Below, piece after piece: positions 36,739-55,341 of a stretch of 64,000 nt of DNA. The notes below the pieces were generated by a model, which made no database searches, was not told where the DNA came from, and worked only from the letters and a program-made list of their open reading frames with translations. The position numbers were made by a program, and so were the translations under genes. This DNA comes from Macrotis lagotis (Eukaryota > Chordata > Mammalia > Peramelemorphia > Peramelidae). Positions within the stretch are counted from its first letter, which is position 1. Each line of letters starts with the position of its first letter. The stretch is from contig NC_133661.1 in assembly GCF_037893015.1 (NCBI RefSeq), positions 181,824,508 to 181,888,507 on the forward strand, read 5' to 3'.

Positions 36739-37504
36739 CTTCTGATGAGTATCCTATTCTTCTGTATTTAAAAGATAGGCCTGGGTATGGGAGTCAGATT
36801 TATCAGAGGAAGTGGGAGAGACTCCTAGTCTGGGGAAGAGAAAGACTTGTCTAAAAATCAGAGGGAAGTTAGGATGGCTTGGTGGGGGAGTGTGGACAGC
36901 CAAGAATATTCTCTGGCTCTGGGAGTAAAGGGAATTAGGGATGCATTGCTCAGACTCTCCATGTCTCTAGGGAAACAAGTAGAGCTTGGAAAGTACAATG
37001 TTTGGCTCCAGACAGACAGACTGCACACTGCATAAGGCCTTTTCCACCTTTGATGGCTGGCCTTGGAAATCTCTGGCCCTATTCTGACATCTGGTGGTCA
37101 CCTCTGAGATAAGCCCAGAGATGTGCAGGGCGGGTCCCACCATTCTCTTGCTGCTCCTGGTTCACTAGTCCAAAGCAGAACCAAGGGAACACATCTTTAA
37201 CTCCTTGGGGCTGCTCCAGGAGAGATATTATTCCCAACACCAACCTATTTCCTGGGGAGTTATTAGGAACTCTCCTAGGTGCATTTGATTCCTGGGTTGG
37301 GAATTGTTAAAGGGAAGTAAAGTAGAGAGTCAGTCAAGTTAGTCCCCCAAGAGTAGAGAAGCAACAAAACCCACCAAGACTACTTAGAGTCCATCCTACA
37401 GAACTTGCAAGACTATCCGGTCACTAACTAAAAGAATGCAGAAGTTGGAGGTTGGAAAACATAAAAATATGTGGCAGTCATCATACCAGAGATCTTCCTT
37501 TTCC
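36739..37504. other. intergenic, nothing recognised
   Basis: GC content is somewhat higher than its neighbours. A CTCF-like phrase 'catctggtggtcacc' lies near 37,090. No gene seen. Confidence 0.4.
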
Positions 37505-37730
37505 CAAGAGAGTGACTGAAGTGGAAATAGCTCTGATCTTGGTGTCAAAAGACCTGTTTTTGGATCTGTCTGTCTGTCCCTATGTGCTATGGTAAGTCAC
37601 TTTACTACTCCAAACCTCATCTTTTTCATCCAAAAAAGGGGCATAATAAAACTAGCAATAGAAATGTCATGATTGAAGAAGTACAAAGTAAACTATGAGA
37701 AACTCTGTTCAATAAAGGAGAGCTGCTATG
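37505..37730 (+). mobile_element. MIR-type SINE
   Basis: Shows 'ctgatcttggtgtcaaaaga', 'atggtaagtcactttac' and 'ctcatctttttcatccaaaa' in MIR order. Confidence 0.55.
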
Positions 37731-38137
37731 TCATTATAATTTGATTCACTGATATGGATATTAACTCAGATCTTCTCCAGAGGTCAATCTACTGAACCCT
37801 TAGTTGCTTACAACCACCATACATTTTTCCATTACACCATGAGTTACCTGTAATTTTAACTCTTCTGAGATACTGGGATTCTATGATTTGCAGTTCATGC
37901 AGCAACAGGAAAATATTTCTATTACAGAGCTAGGCTTTTATGGCAATAGCAACTTGAAATCTCTTAAAACACTTGAAATTTCCCAAATGTTATCCAGTTT
38001 AATATCTATTTGTTACTGAACTCTGGACCCAGTTCATTGTCCAGTTTTTATAATATAATGAACTTAGATAGGTCATATATTTATGAATTAAGAGGATTTA
38101 TAAATCCTCTAGTCCAACTCACTAATTTTATAAAAAC

Positions 38138-38313
38138 TCTATTATAAAAGATAAATAATACTATAAATAATACTTGTAGGAACATAACTTTGTCAATGCA
38201 TATATTCCTTTCAATGGTAAAGAAAGGAGATTCATGAATTATATGACTGACAAAAAATTTGTCACCCTGTAGCCAACCTTCTGGTGGCAAACCCTCCTGA
38301 ATTTAGGCTAAGG
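38138..38313 (+). repeat. diverged direct duplication, copy 2
   Basis: Partner of 36,584-36,738, with small insertions. Confidence 0.6.
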
Positions 38314-38404
38314 AACAGGTTATATCTATAATTTCTGAACCATTTTTGAAAACTTTTAAGTTAGGTGTGATCAACAGGGTTTGTGTAAGCATAATCAGGC
38401 AACA

Positions 38405-38610
38405 CAGGGTAAACCAAGCCTTGGTTTGGGAGTCAGAGATCTTTGTTTAGAATTCTGACTCTGCAAATTAGTATCTGTGTAACCTTGAACAAGTAATTTA
38501 ACCCTTCTAGATCTCAATTCCTTATCTACAAATTCCTTATCTACAAATTTACACTAGATAACTTCAAAGGTCCCTTTCAGTTCTAAATGTATGATTCTCT
38601 GAAAGGCCAA
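38405..38610 (+). mobile_element. MIR-type SINE
   Basis: Shows 'ggtttgggagtcagagatct', 'aaccttgaacaagtaattta' and 'tctcaattccttatctacaa'. The last phrase is partly duplicated. Confidence 0.65.
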
Positions 38611-39494
38611 AATTACCCCTCCATACAATAATGTATTGATAGGGGCAGAGTCCAGCAACAGCCTATTCTTGCTCATACCCAATTCCAGTCTGGAAGTTGC
38701 AAAAAAAAAAAAAAAAGACTGAAAAGTGGCAATCAGACTTTATCCTGGATAAGACAGTTTTAGAAACACTGAAAGCTTGCGTGTCCCCATGTCCTGGAAT
38801 AATACAACACTCAATACTCTCAAGAAAGCTGCAACAGACCAAACAAGAGATAGAGAACATTATAAATTGCATGATTTCAAAGTTTTTGCACAAATAAAAC
38901 CAATGCAGACAAGATTATAAGGAACTCAGAAAACTAGAAAACAATTTTCACAATTAGTGTTTCTGATTAAAGGACTCACTTCTAAAATACACAGAGAATA
39001 GAATCAAATTTATAAGATTACAAATCATTCTCAATTAATAAATGGTCAAATGGACAGTTTTCAAATGAAGGAATTAAAGCTAATTGTAATCATATTAAAA
39101 AATGCTCTAAATCCTTATTGATTAGAGAAAAGCAAATTGAAACAACTCTGAGGTACCACCTCATACCTATCAGATTGCCTACGATGACAAAAAAAGACAA
39201 TGATCAATGTTGGAGAGGAGGTAGGAAAATTGGGACACTTACTGCACTGCCAGTGGAGTTGTGAACTGATCCAAACATTCTGGAGAGCAATTTGGCCAAA
39301 GGGTTATAAAACTGTGCTAACCTTTGATCCAGCAATACTATATCAAAAGAGATCATTAAAAAACAGGAAAAATCCCACTTGTTCAAAAATATTTATAGCA
39401 ATTCTTTTTGTAGTGGCAAAGAATTAGAAATTGAGGATCTGACCATCAATGGAGGAATGACTGGACAAGTTATAGTATGTTATGGAATACTGAG

Positions 39495-39640
39495 TGGGGG
39501 TGGTTAGGTGGTGCAGTGGATAGAGCACCAGCCCTAGAGAGGAGTACCTGAGTTGAAATCCAGCCTCGGATACTTAATAATTGTCTAGCTGTGTGGCCTT
39601 GGGCAAGCCACTTAACCCCATTGCTTTGCAAAAATGAAAA
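39495..39640 (+). mobile_element. WSINE1-like SINE
   Basis: Nearly full-length. A few bases are lost in the 'ggagtcagg' segment. Confidence 0.88.
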
Positions 39641-39707
39641 AAAGAAAGGAAGGAAGGAAGGAAGGAAGGAAGGAAGGAAGGAAGGAAGGAAGGAAGGAAG
39701 GAAGGAA

Positions 39708-39789
<82 letters not shown>

Positions 39790-39791
39790 AA
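39641..39791 (+). repeat. (GGAA)n-(GAAA)n tetranucleotide tract
   Basis: About 17 GGAA units followed by about 20 GAAA units. Directly continues the A-rich SINE tail. Confidence 0.95.
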
Positions 39792-41119
39792 TCATGGGTG
39801 GCCAGACTTTAGAGAATCATGGAAAGATGTACCTAAACCAATGCTGAGTGAAGTGAGTCAAAGCAAGAGAACATTATACACATTAACAACATATCAGCTC
39901 CTCTCACCACAAGGACAATCCTAAGAGACCTATTATAGGTCACCCAAATCCAAAAAAAAAAAAGCTATGAAGTCTGAATGCAGAACAAAGCATACTATGC
40001 TCACTTTTTTAAACTTCTTTTATATTTTTTCTTTCTTTCTCATGTTTTTCCCCTTAGTTCTAATTCCTTTTTCACAAGACTAATATGGAAATATGTTAAC
40101 ACAATTGTAAATGTACAACTTTTACCAGATTGCTTGCCACCATGGGGAAGGGGGAGGGAAGTGGTAGAAAAATATGGAGCTCATAAACTTGCAAATGGAT
40201 GACTGATGAAAACTACCTTTGCATGTATTTTGAAAAATAAAACAAAATAATTTTAAGAAAGAAAGAAAACTGCAATAATACTAGCCCAGACCTTCCCTCC
40301 AGAAGTGATGTAAAACTCAGATCAAACATCAAGTCTGAAGTCAGGAAGTGGGCTGAAAGAATGGCCAAACAAAAAAAGAACCCCATCCTAAAGAACTATA
40401 TTATAGTGGCAAGATTGCTCAAGTTACAAATGCAAAAGAAAATGTCTTCAAAACATCTACAAGCAATACCTCAGAGAAAAGCACAGTGTAGTCAGAAGCT
40501 CAATTAGAATTTTTGGAACAGATGAAGCAAGAGTTGTTTGCATTTTTTTAATTAAAAAAATTTTAATGAGAGTGCTTAAAGAAAAAAAATAAAAAAGAAA
40601 TGAGAGCCATGGAAGAAAGAGTTGAAAAGGGAATTAACCACTTGGCTCAAGTTGCACAAAACCTTGCCCAAGCAACAAACTCCCTGAAAATTCATAGGAC
40701 CAAATGGAAGCCAATGACTGTAAGACATATTCTTAGAAGAAAATCAAAGGGCTGAAAAAGGTATCTCATAGCAAAAACAAATAACCTAGAATACAAAAGA
40801 GGAAAAAAAATTTTAATCATTAAGTTTATTAAAAGCTAGGACCAGAAAAATAACCTAGACATCATATTACTTAAAACTACTCAGATCTCAAAATCAGACA
40901 GCAAAATGGAAATGGAATCTACTAGTCACCTTATGAAAGAAACTCCCAAAAGAAAATTCCTAGGAATGTCATAGACAAAATTCAGAACTACCAGGTCAAA
41001 GAGAAAAAAAAAAAATACTGCAAGCAGTCTGAAAGAAAGAATTCAAATATCAAAGAGCCATAGCCAGAATCAAACATCATTTAGCAACCACCACCAAGAA
41101 TAATTTATGCAGAAAAATT

Positions 41120-41200
41120 CTACTCAATTCAATAACTATTTAAGTATTTACCTTGTGCTAGGCATTGCACTAAGCACTGGGGGATACATTCTTAAGTCCA
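41120..41200 (+). mobile_element. MIR/THER-type scrap
   Basis: 'ttaccttgtgctaggcattg' and 'cactaagcactgggggata' are typical of CORE-SINE 5' parts. Confidence 0.5.
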
Positions 41201-41914
41201 GTCCTAAAATTCATTAGTATGGGACTCTGTCTGCTTCTATGAGAGGCAAGATAGAGTTGATGAGAAGTAAGAGAGCTCCAGTCTTCACCTCTCTAAGTGA
41301 GTTCACTTTGAGCCCCCCTTCAGGACTCCTCAGGTCAGTCCCTTTGGGACTACTGGAACAGGATTCCAAGAGATGAGCTGCTTTGGGTACTTGTGGTTTC
41401 CAGTTTTGAAACAGTGGTTCTGTTATATTTTTGTTGATGTTAAGAAAAGAAAAAAATGGAAAGCAAGATAAAAAAGAATGGGAGAAGGGAGAAGCACATA
41501 TGTACTGGGCAGGGGAGAAGGAAAAGGAAGGTGAGGGGAACAAATTATGATATCTAAACAAAGAGTGGAGGGTGAGGGGGAATGACTAACACTTGAACTT
41601 CACTCTTACCTAAAGTTGTTTAAAGAAGGAAGAATATAAACAAATACACACTTAGAGTTGGACATAGAAATATATTTTACTCAACAGTAATGAAGGAGGG
41701 AAGGAAAACAAGAGGGATAGTAGATTAAGGAAAAAATTAGTCTTTAGCAAAACAAATTCTAAGGATAAACAAAAATATTAATAACTCATTTAGAGATGGC
41801 AAAGAATGAGAATTCAAGAGTGTCCATAAATTAACGTATGCTTGAATAAGTTTTGTTATAAATGTGATGGAACTATTGAATTCATATCAGAGTAATTATC
41901 AAGAAGTATTCCAG

Positions 41915-42024
41915 GGGCAGCTAGATGGCACAGTGGATAGAGCACTGGCCTTGGAGTCAGGAGTACCTGAGTTCAAATCCAGCCTCAGACACTTAATAAT
42001 TTCCTAGCTGTGTAGCAAAAAAAA
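41915..42024 (+). mobile_element. WSINE1-like SINE, internally deleted
   Basis: Head and body run to 'cctagctgtgtag', then straight into poly-A, missing the usual 'ccttgggcaagcc...' part. TSD AAGTATTCCAG at 41,904-41,914 and 42,025-42,035. Confidence 0.9.
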
Positions 42025-42138
42025 AAGTATTCCAGAGAACATATGATAAAACATGCTACATCTCTTACAGAGAGATGGACTCTAAATGCAGAATGAGAAA
42101 AATATGTGGAAATTTGTTTTGAAAGACTATACATAGGG

Positions 42139-42154
42139 GTGTGTGTGTGTGTGT

Positions 42155-42187
<33 letters not shown>
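42139..42187 (+). repeat. (GT)n microsatellite
   Basis: About 23 GT units with one interruption. Confidence 0.95.
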
Positions 42188-42191
<4 letters not shown>

Positions 42192-42569
42192 GGGTTGTTT
42201 TCCTTGTCTTCTCAATTGGGAGGGGGTGGAAGTTGACTGAGGGTGAAGTGAGAAGATGAATCTTGGCTTATCAATATAAATGCATAAAATGCATAAAAGA
42301 AAACTTGGAAACTGATCAACACAATAAACAATCACAATTCCTGAGGATTCATGACAAAAAACATTGCCCATCTCCTGACAAAGGTAATAGACTAAGAACA
42401 CAGATTGATGTATTTTTTAGACATGTTCAATACAAAATGACAATATGTACTTATAACAAGGGTTTTGTTTTTCCTTGGTTTCTCCACAGGGATATGGTGA
42501 AGGAAGTGGAATGAAGAGAAGGCTGATCTTTGTTTGAAAATAAAATGTAATTTTAAAAAAGAATATGAG

Positions 42570-42725
42570 TAGCACTATGGTACAACTGAAAAAACTGTGG
42601 ACTAGAAGGTAGGAATGCTGAACTCTAAATCAACTTCTGAACTAACTGACTGTGTGCTCTCTTCCGCACCCCACACCCACCCCCAGCCTTAGTTTCTTCA
42701 TCTATAAAACAAGAAGGCACGACCT
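42570..42725 (+). mobile_element. MIR-type SINE
   Basis: Shows 'actgactgtgtgctc' and 'cttagtttcttcatctataa' in MIR order. Confidence 0.55.
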
Positions 42726-43860
42726 ACAGTAATAGCAAATTCAAATTGCATTCAGACCACTAATCCTTATATAAGTAATTGCTCACAGTATGCTGCCTTA
42801 AACTTTTAAAATGTAATGTAATCTGTGTTCTATTGTATTTTCATTTTTTTTTTGTTAAATATTTTCCAATTATATTTAACTTGGTTCTGGTAGCCCTCAA
42901 GAGAGTTACTGCATTTGATCTCCATATTTGACATCTCTGAATTGGGTTTCTTCCAGCTCTAAAATTTTCTGACTCTAAAACCATACATTCACGAGTACAT
43001 TTGTATTTTAACATGTTGCTTGCATATGGAACATATTACCCTCCTCACCTTGTATGGAGAAGGTTTAGACAGAACTGAATATAAGTGGATAGGGATGCAT
43101 CATTCTGTTTCTGTGTGGGCTGGTGACATCTGTTGTGTGCCTGCCAGAGTGGGTATGTCTATCTGTCTGTCTATGACCACACCTAAGTGAGAGTGTATAC
43201 CCTTCATAGAGAGGCATATTCCTATATGTGTGGGTCTAAACCCCTATAGGGGTGTTTTTTGGCAAATGGGTAAGAAGATAAGAAGAATGGGAAGGTACTG
43301 TGTAGCCTTGTCTGCATTTGGGGATCTGAAATGCCCCCTGCCTTTCTGTTATTGTGTTCATACTTGTCTGGGGTTTTCTGATTTGGTTTAGTTTTGTGGA
43401 GGAGGGGGAAAAAGAGAAGTCAGGAGGTGAAAGAAGTGGTTGCAAATAGTGTCTCCATGATAATCCATAAGCCTTTTCCCTCCTGACACCTCTTCTGGAC
43501 CCCCCCCCATCACCCCCACTACCCCAGGGCATGTAGCAGCAAATCCTAGGGAAGGCAAGCTATGGAACCCCAAATTTGGACTTCCTCAGAAAAAGGGAGG
43601 GGAGGAAGGGGTTGGTTGAAAGTGGTCAGGATTTCTGCTTTCATTCTCCTTCTTAGACCTAAGAAGCTCTCCTTTTATTCCTCTTCAGGAAGAACAATTA
43701 AGATGTACTGAGGAGACCCAAGTATCCATGTTACTTGATGTACAAGGGGGCTCAAAGGGCTGAGATTTTTCTTCTTCTACCCCTCTTAGCCTGCATTCTG
43801 GAAAGCTGAAAGGCAAAATAATTCCCTGTAACCAACCACTCCTTATTCAGTCCTGTTTCC
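42726..43860. other. intergenic, upstream of JPH4
   Basis: No gene recognised. An antisense LINE-1-end-like scrap lies near 42,845-42,890. The stretch beyond is free of obvious repeats. Confidence 0.4.
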
Positions 43861-44560
43861 CTAAAATTTGGTCTCTGCTTCTGTCCTGCCCTACATTGTT
43901 TCTCTCCCCATCCTCATGTCACACCTTCAGTCTCGATATTTGTTCCTTTCCTTCTCCCTCTATCCTTCATCAGCTCAGTGCGTGTCTCAGTCTGTGTCTC
44001 TTAGCTCCCATTCCCTGCATGTCTCTTTGTATTTCTCCCCACACACACCCTTGCATGTTCCTCCCACCCCCCACTGATTTCTGTCTCTCTCCTGCTTCCC
44101 CATCTTCTTCTCAGTTTCCTCCCCCCCACACACATCCCTCCTCCCCCCACCTCATCCCACACCCTTCTCCCTGGGTTGCTCTCCAGCCCTGGGTATCTCT
44201 GTGCCTCTCTTTCCCTTCCTTTCACTGCCTCCTCCCACTCATTGGTGGCATTGGTGGGAGTCTGTCTCTTTCTGTCTCTGCCTCCTCCTTCTCTCCCTCC
44301 CACCACAGTCTCTCCTTCTCTCCTGCATCTCATACTATCCCCAACCCTCTCCTCTTCTTTTCCTGCCCCTTTAAATCTGCCTGGCCCTGGCCCTGCCTTC
44401 CCCGTGATGCTGTGATGGAGCAAACATTGATTTGTGCTGGGATGGGATCGGAATTTTGATTTTTTTTCCTCCCCCAACCATAAGAAGGAAAAAAAACAAC
44501 TAAAAATAATACCCCCCCTTACGACTGCCCCCTCCCTCTTCCCGCCCAGTTCTGATTCCC
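43861..44560 (+). promoter_or_regulatory. pyrimidine-rich JPH4 upstream region
   Basis: A long C/T-rich tract with many CCTCCC and CTCTCC phrases lies just upstream of the JPH4 non-coding exon. A TTTAAA near 44,369 is the only TATA-like word noticed. Promoter activity is inferred from position. Confidence 0.35.
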
Positions 44561-44599
44561 TGTCTCCATCAGAGGCAATTTTTTTTCCCTACACAATTC

Positions 44600-44817
44600 C
44601 CATCTCTTCCCCCCCACCCCGCCCCCCCACCAGCCTGCTCCTCTGTGGCTGGGGAGAGAGGGGAGCCAGTCCTGCTGCTCTGGGCTAGGATTATTGCCTG
44701 GGCTAGGGGAGCCTCTCCGGAAAAGAGGGGGAGGGGGGCTGGCTGGGGTGGGGTGGTGGGGGAATCTCCTGCTATGGACGCTGCGCCTGGGGGGCAGTCT
44801 GAGCCCCAGTCCACATG
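44600..44817 (+). other. JPH4: JPH4 5' non-coding exon (start unresolved)
   Basis: A strong donor (gtgagtag) follows position 44,817. A strong acceptor with a long pyrimidine tract precedes 45,423. The left boundary given is nominal because no transcription start can be read. It holds an upstream ATG at 44,774. Confidence 0.5.
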
Positions 44818-45422
44818 GTGAGTAGAACTGGCCCCTCTCCTTGCCTGTATGCCTGTCTCCACCCCCTGCCTTTCCCCTGCAGTGCCTCCCCTAGCCCTGA
44901 GTTGGCCCGCCCCACTAAACCCCCTGCCCATCTTGGCCAGTTGACAGCAACCTTCCCCCACCTGCACCACCACCCCTGGGTTGGCTTCAGAGTGAAGCCA
45001 AAAAGCTATGGGGTGCTAGCAGCAATTGGGGAGGGGGTGGAGCATTGGCTCTGGGAGCTCCCCAACCTCTCCTCCAAGCTGCTGTCCTCACCCATTCCTT
45101 TAAAGCTGGATATGTAGAATTCCTTGCTAAAGATGCAAGACGGGTGGGAAATTCTAGGAGGGTACAGAATGATGGTGTGGGGAAAGGGGTAAATGGAGAT
45201 TGGGGTCCCTATCCTAGGAAGGAAAATTCTCAGAGAGGTGGATAGTGTGTGGATTGGGAAATCACTTGATTTTCCCTAAAACCTTATGGAACTATTCCGA
45301 GAAAATGCATGGAAGAGAGAAAGAGAGAGAGAGACATCAATGCCACCCATACTAGGAAGGGGGAAGGATGGAGGAGTGTTCACTTAGTCTCTTTCTCCTT
45401 TTCTGCTTTCTTTCTCTGCCAG

Positions 45423-52398
<6,976 letters not shown>

Positions 52399-54225
52399 GG
52401 TCTCTCCCCAGTCTATGGCTCTGGTTCCCATCTCCTCTTCCCTTTGAACCTGCCTTTTTCTCTCTCTCCTATCTTGTAGCTTCCTTTCTCTACCTTTCTT
52501 GTTTGTCCTTTCCTTTTCTGTTTCTATTACTTTCTTCTTCCTCTTCTTTCTCTTGCTTTCTTCCCCTTCTCCCTTATTCTGACTTGGTCTCTTTTTTATT
52601 TCTCTCTCTAGATTGTTTACATATGAAGGGCTCTTCTCTCTCAGAGTTACTCTCTGAGACATACAAATCTAAGTCAGACCATCACCACCCACACCCTCCT
52701 AGCTCTCCCAGGGATCAAAACTTCTATAGGGAAAAGATGGGGTGGGCATTGGGGGGGGCATAAGGGAGGGCATAATGTTGAGGTATATGAGATCTCCCCT
52801 ACCAACAAGGTGGAGAGGGGACCTGGAGAAGGGGTGACTGACTGCAGGAATGGGGCACTAGCAATGCTGCTATGAAGTCACCCCCTATGTTTCTGCCTCT
52901 CTATCCCAGACTACTTGCTTGGAAATTTTTAGTATTCCTCCAGTTCCAGAAGAGGGTAACCAACACTTGCATTCCCCCCCCCAAGGAAATTATATTCCTT
53001 TGGGGACAAGCAGGACTAATGAATAGAGATGGAGTGTACAGGGGGGGGGGGCATCTGTCAAGTTATCAACTTTCTAGACAGTGAACTTGGTTCTTGCCTA
53101 ACTTTGTCCTCCCCTTAGTAAGAGATCTGACGGGGAGAATAGGGTGCCTCTAGTTCTTCTCCCTCCTCCCTAGCCCCAGGGGTGGTGGACAATTAGCAGA
53201 ACAAAAACACCTGAAAATCCATCCCCCTCCTCCCAAACCTTCACACTTCTCCTTTCTCTCCACCCCCAGCCCCCATAATTTCCTACCACCATCACCACCA
53301 CTATCATCTATACGTGGTCTAGACTTATTTGTGGCCTTGATAATGTATTAGAGGGGCTAAGGGAGGCATTCTATGGCATTAGGGGAACCTCTGCCAGTGC
53401 TCCATTATTACTGGGGGTGGGGGAAGGAAGTGGGGTGGGAAGGACTTCTGGAAGATGGAACTAGATAGAAGACGGGAGGTTCAAAAGGCAGCAAAATTGA
53501 GCTACTCTCAGGATTCCCAGTTAAGGTCAGAGGACAGGGTAAGATGTCAAAAGATAGGGATAGCAACTAGAACTGTGATTTCATTGGCTTAGGGAATTCA
53601 CGGATGAGGACATACTCTCTACCAGAGCAGGATGGACCCTCCTTTGCAAATTATAGACTTGGAGAGTTGCTTAGAGGCCAGAGAAGTTCAATGTCTTGCT
53701 CAAGGTCATATTTGCTATTTACTACATCAGGTATCCTCTCTGAGGATCAAATTGGAGATCTATTTCTTTGGGGTCAAAATCCCTTGAAAGGGAAGAGGAA
53801 CCCTCATGCACATGGAGCAGGGTGAAAGTAGAATTCAAAAGTCCCTGAGAAAGAGGGGTAGGAAACACCTGGTTGGAAGTTGAGCAATTGCTGTTATTGG
53901 CTATTTCCCCAGAAAACAGAAGGGGGTTGATGTGAAGTCGCCAGGGCTCTTTCCTTCATTGCTGAAGGTCTCTCCCTTCCCCTGCATGAGGCAGAGAGGC
54001 AAGCTGCCCATTATTCCCCCCTTCCCCAAAGAATGTCTATGCCTGGGAATGCCCCCCACCCCCTCTTCTTTTTTTTCTGGCCAGGCTGTTTTCTACCTGG
54101 CTCACTTCCTTCCCCCTAAGACTTTACTTCAAATTTCTACTTCGTGGATTTGGGATCGAAGTCAAACATCTCGGCTCACACCAAGTCTTGCAGGAAAACA
54201 AAAATAAATTTAACAAAAAATATAT
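52399..54225 (+). other. JPH4: JPH4 3' UTR
   Basis: From the stop to just after the AATAAA at 54,203-54,208. No better polyadenylation signal was seen nearer the stop. A G/C tract lies at 52,975-53,050. A decayed MIR core may lie near 53,660-53,780. Confidence 0.6.
54203..54208 (+). terminator. JPH4: AATAAA polyadenylation signal, JPH4
   Basis: Canonical hexamer before an A/T-rich segment, in the gap between JPH4 and the AP1G2 promoter. Confidence 0.6.
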
Positions 54226-54539
54226 TAATAAAAAAGTTTAAAAAAGGGGGGGCAGTCATCTCCTTTAAGGTGTGAGAGATTCAGACCTTTAAACCCCAAG
54301 ATCTTCTTTTCTGGTCAATTTTCGTGCCCTAAAATTGGGGGGTGGGGGATTGAGCCCACAAACCAGGGGAGGGTGGCCCATAGGCTGCCCCTGCTCCATC
54401 ACCATTGAGATTTCCCACTTCCCCCGTCCGCTCCCTTCAGTGCCCGCTGCACCGAACAGAAGAAGACTTGGGGGGGTGGGGCGTTACACAAGAATTGAAG
54501 GGGATGGGTCCTCAAGATATTTGCTTGTTTATGTAAATT

Positions 54540-54735
54540 TATAATTTCTGTAACTCATCAAGATTTGCAAAGCACTTTACAAACTCTCATTTGATCCTCA
54601 CAACCTCCTTGGGAGAGGAGTGCTGCTATCTCCACTTCCCAGATGGAGCAACTGAGGCAGGCAGCGGTGAAGCGACTGGCCTAGGGTGCCGCGGCTAGGA
54701 AGGCCCGTGCGGTGGGTCCAGGCCTGGCACTCAGT
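54540..54735 (+). mobile_element. MIR/THER-type CORE-SINE
   Basis: Shows 'ttgcaaagcactttacaaac', 'tctcatttgatcctcacaac', 'agatggagcaactgaggcag' and 'cactcagtgccccctagccg'. It lies right at the edge of the CpG-rich promoter and has itself become GC-rich. Confidence 0.7.
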
Positions 54736-54739
54736 GCCC

Positions 54740-55341
54740 CCTAGCCGCGGAAAGCCGAAGCCCAGGCCGGGCCGGGGCGAGGATGAGGTGGGGCGGGCAA
54801 GGGGCAGGCCCAGGTAGGGAGCCGCCCCGACCGCTCCGGGACCAGGAAGCCGCACGGAAGGGGAGGCCAGAGACGCTGAGGCCAGGGTGAGGTGGGGGGC
54901 GCGGGTCCGTGCGCGCACGCGCGCGGCCGCTCCAGGCCGAGGAGCCGGAGGGCGCGAGCATCCGGGGGCTGTGGGCACACGAAGCAGAGAGGAGGGGGGA
55001 GGGGACAGAGTGCGGGGAGAGGGGGCGGCGGGAACGCCGGAGACCGGGGCCCGGGCCGGGCGGGGCGAGGAGGGCGTGGCTCCGCACATGCGCACTTGGG
55101 CCGTTGGGGAGACGGGCGGGGCTCGCGGGATGCGCAGGTCTAAGGCGAGGAGGGAAGCGAGACCAGGGAGGGCGCATGCGCGGTGAGGCAAGCCTGCAAG
55201 GGGGGCGGAGCCAGAGGCCCGCAGGTAGAAGGGGGCGGGGGCCGCCGGGGCCTTGGGCGCGTTTGGGGCCTGGGGGCGGGGCGGGGGCGGCCCCTGCCCC
55301 CAGTGCTGAGCGCCCGCCCGCCCGCAGCCCGCCCCGCCAGG
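54740..55341 (+). promoter_or_regulatory. AP1G2: AP1G2 CpG-rich promoter with NRF1 and Sp1 motifs
   Basis: Dense CpG, no TATA box. A perfect NRF1 palindrome GCGCATGCGC lies at 55,172-55,181, with half-site-like CATGCGCAC at 55,087-55,095 and ATGCGCAG at 55,130-55,137. An Sp1 box GGGCGGGG is at 55,114-55,121. A possible 5' UTR intron could run from the donor after 55,182 (gtgagg) to the acceptor near 55,327 (cccgcag). Typical of a housekeeping promoter, as expected for an adaptor subunit. Confidence 0.65.

Larger units (their letters stand above)
38755..40255 (+). mobile_element. 5'-truncated LINE-1 (ORF2 C-terminus and 3' UTR)
   Basis: Begins within ORF2, matching 18,200 onward ('gatagagaacattataaa'). 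It runs through 'ggagttgtgaactgatccaa' to the poly-A end near 40,255. Interrupted by a SINE whose tail grew into a microsatellite. Confidence 0.75.
40300..42560 (+). mobile_element. old LINE-1-related element: ORF1, spacer and 3' end, no ORF2 seen
   Basis: 40,350-41,110 carries ORF1 remnants: a MAKQKK-like start near 40,362, then 'ggaatgtcatagacaaaatt' and 'gccagaatcaaacatcattt' from the RNA-binding part. 41,400-41,900 looks like an inter-ORF spacer, and 42,050-42,560 ends in 'tgaaaataaaatgtaatttt'. Much decayed. Endonuclease and RT sequence is not apparent. Confidence 0.45.

Noticed and set aside
39574-39924. Lys/Glu/Arg-rich and Phe/Leu/Ser-rich frames
   Set aside because: Direct translation of the GGAA/GAAA tract.
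43896-44477. Ser/Pro-rich frame of 187 codons and its antisense partner
   Set aside because: Produced by the C/T-rich tract upstream of JPH4. No domain, and no splice-consistent extension.
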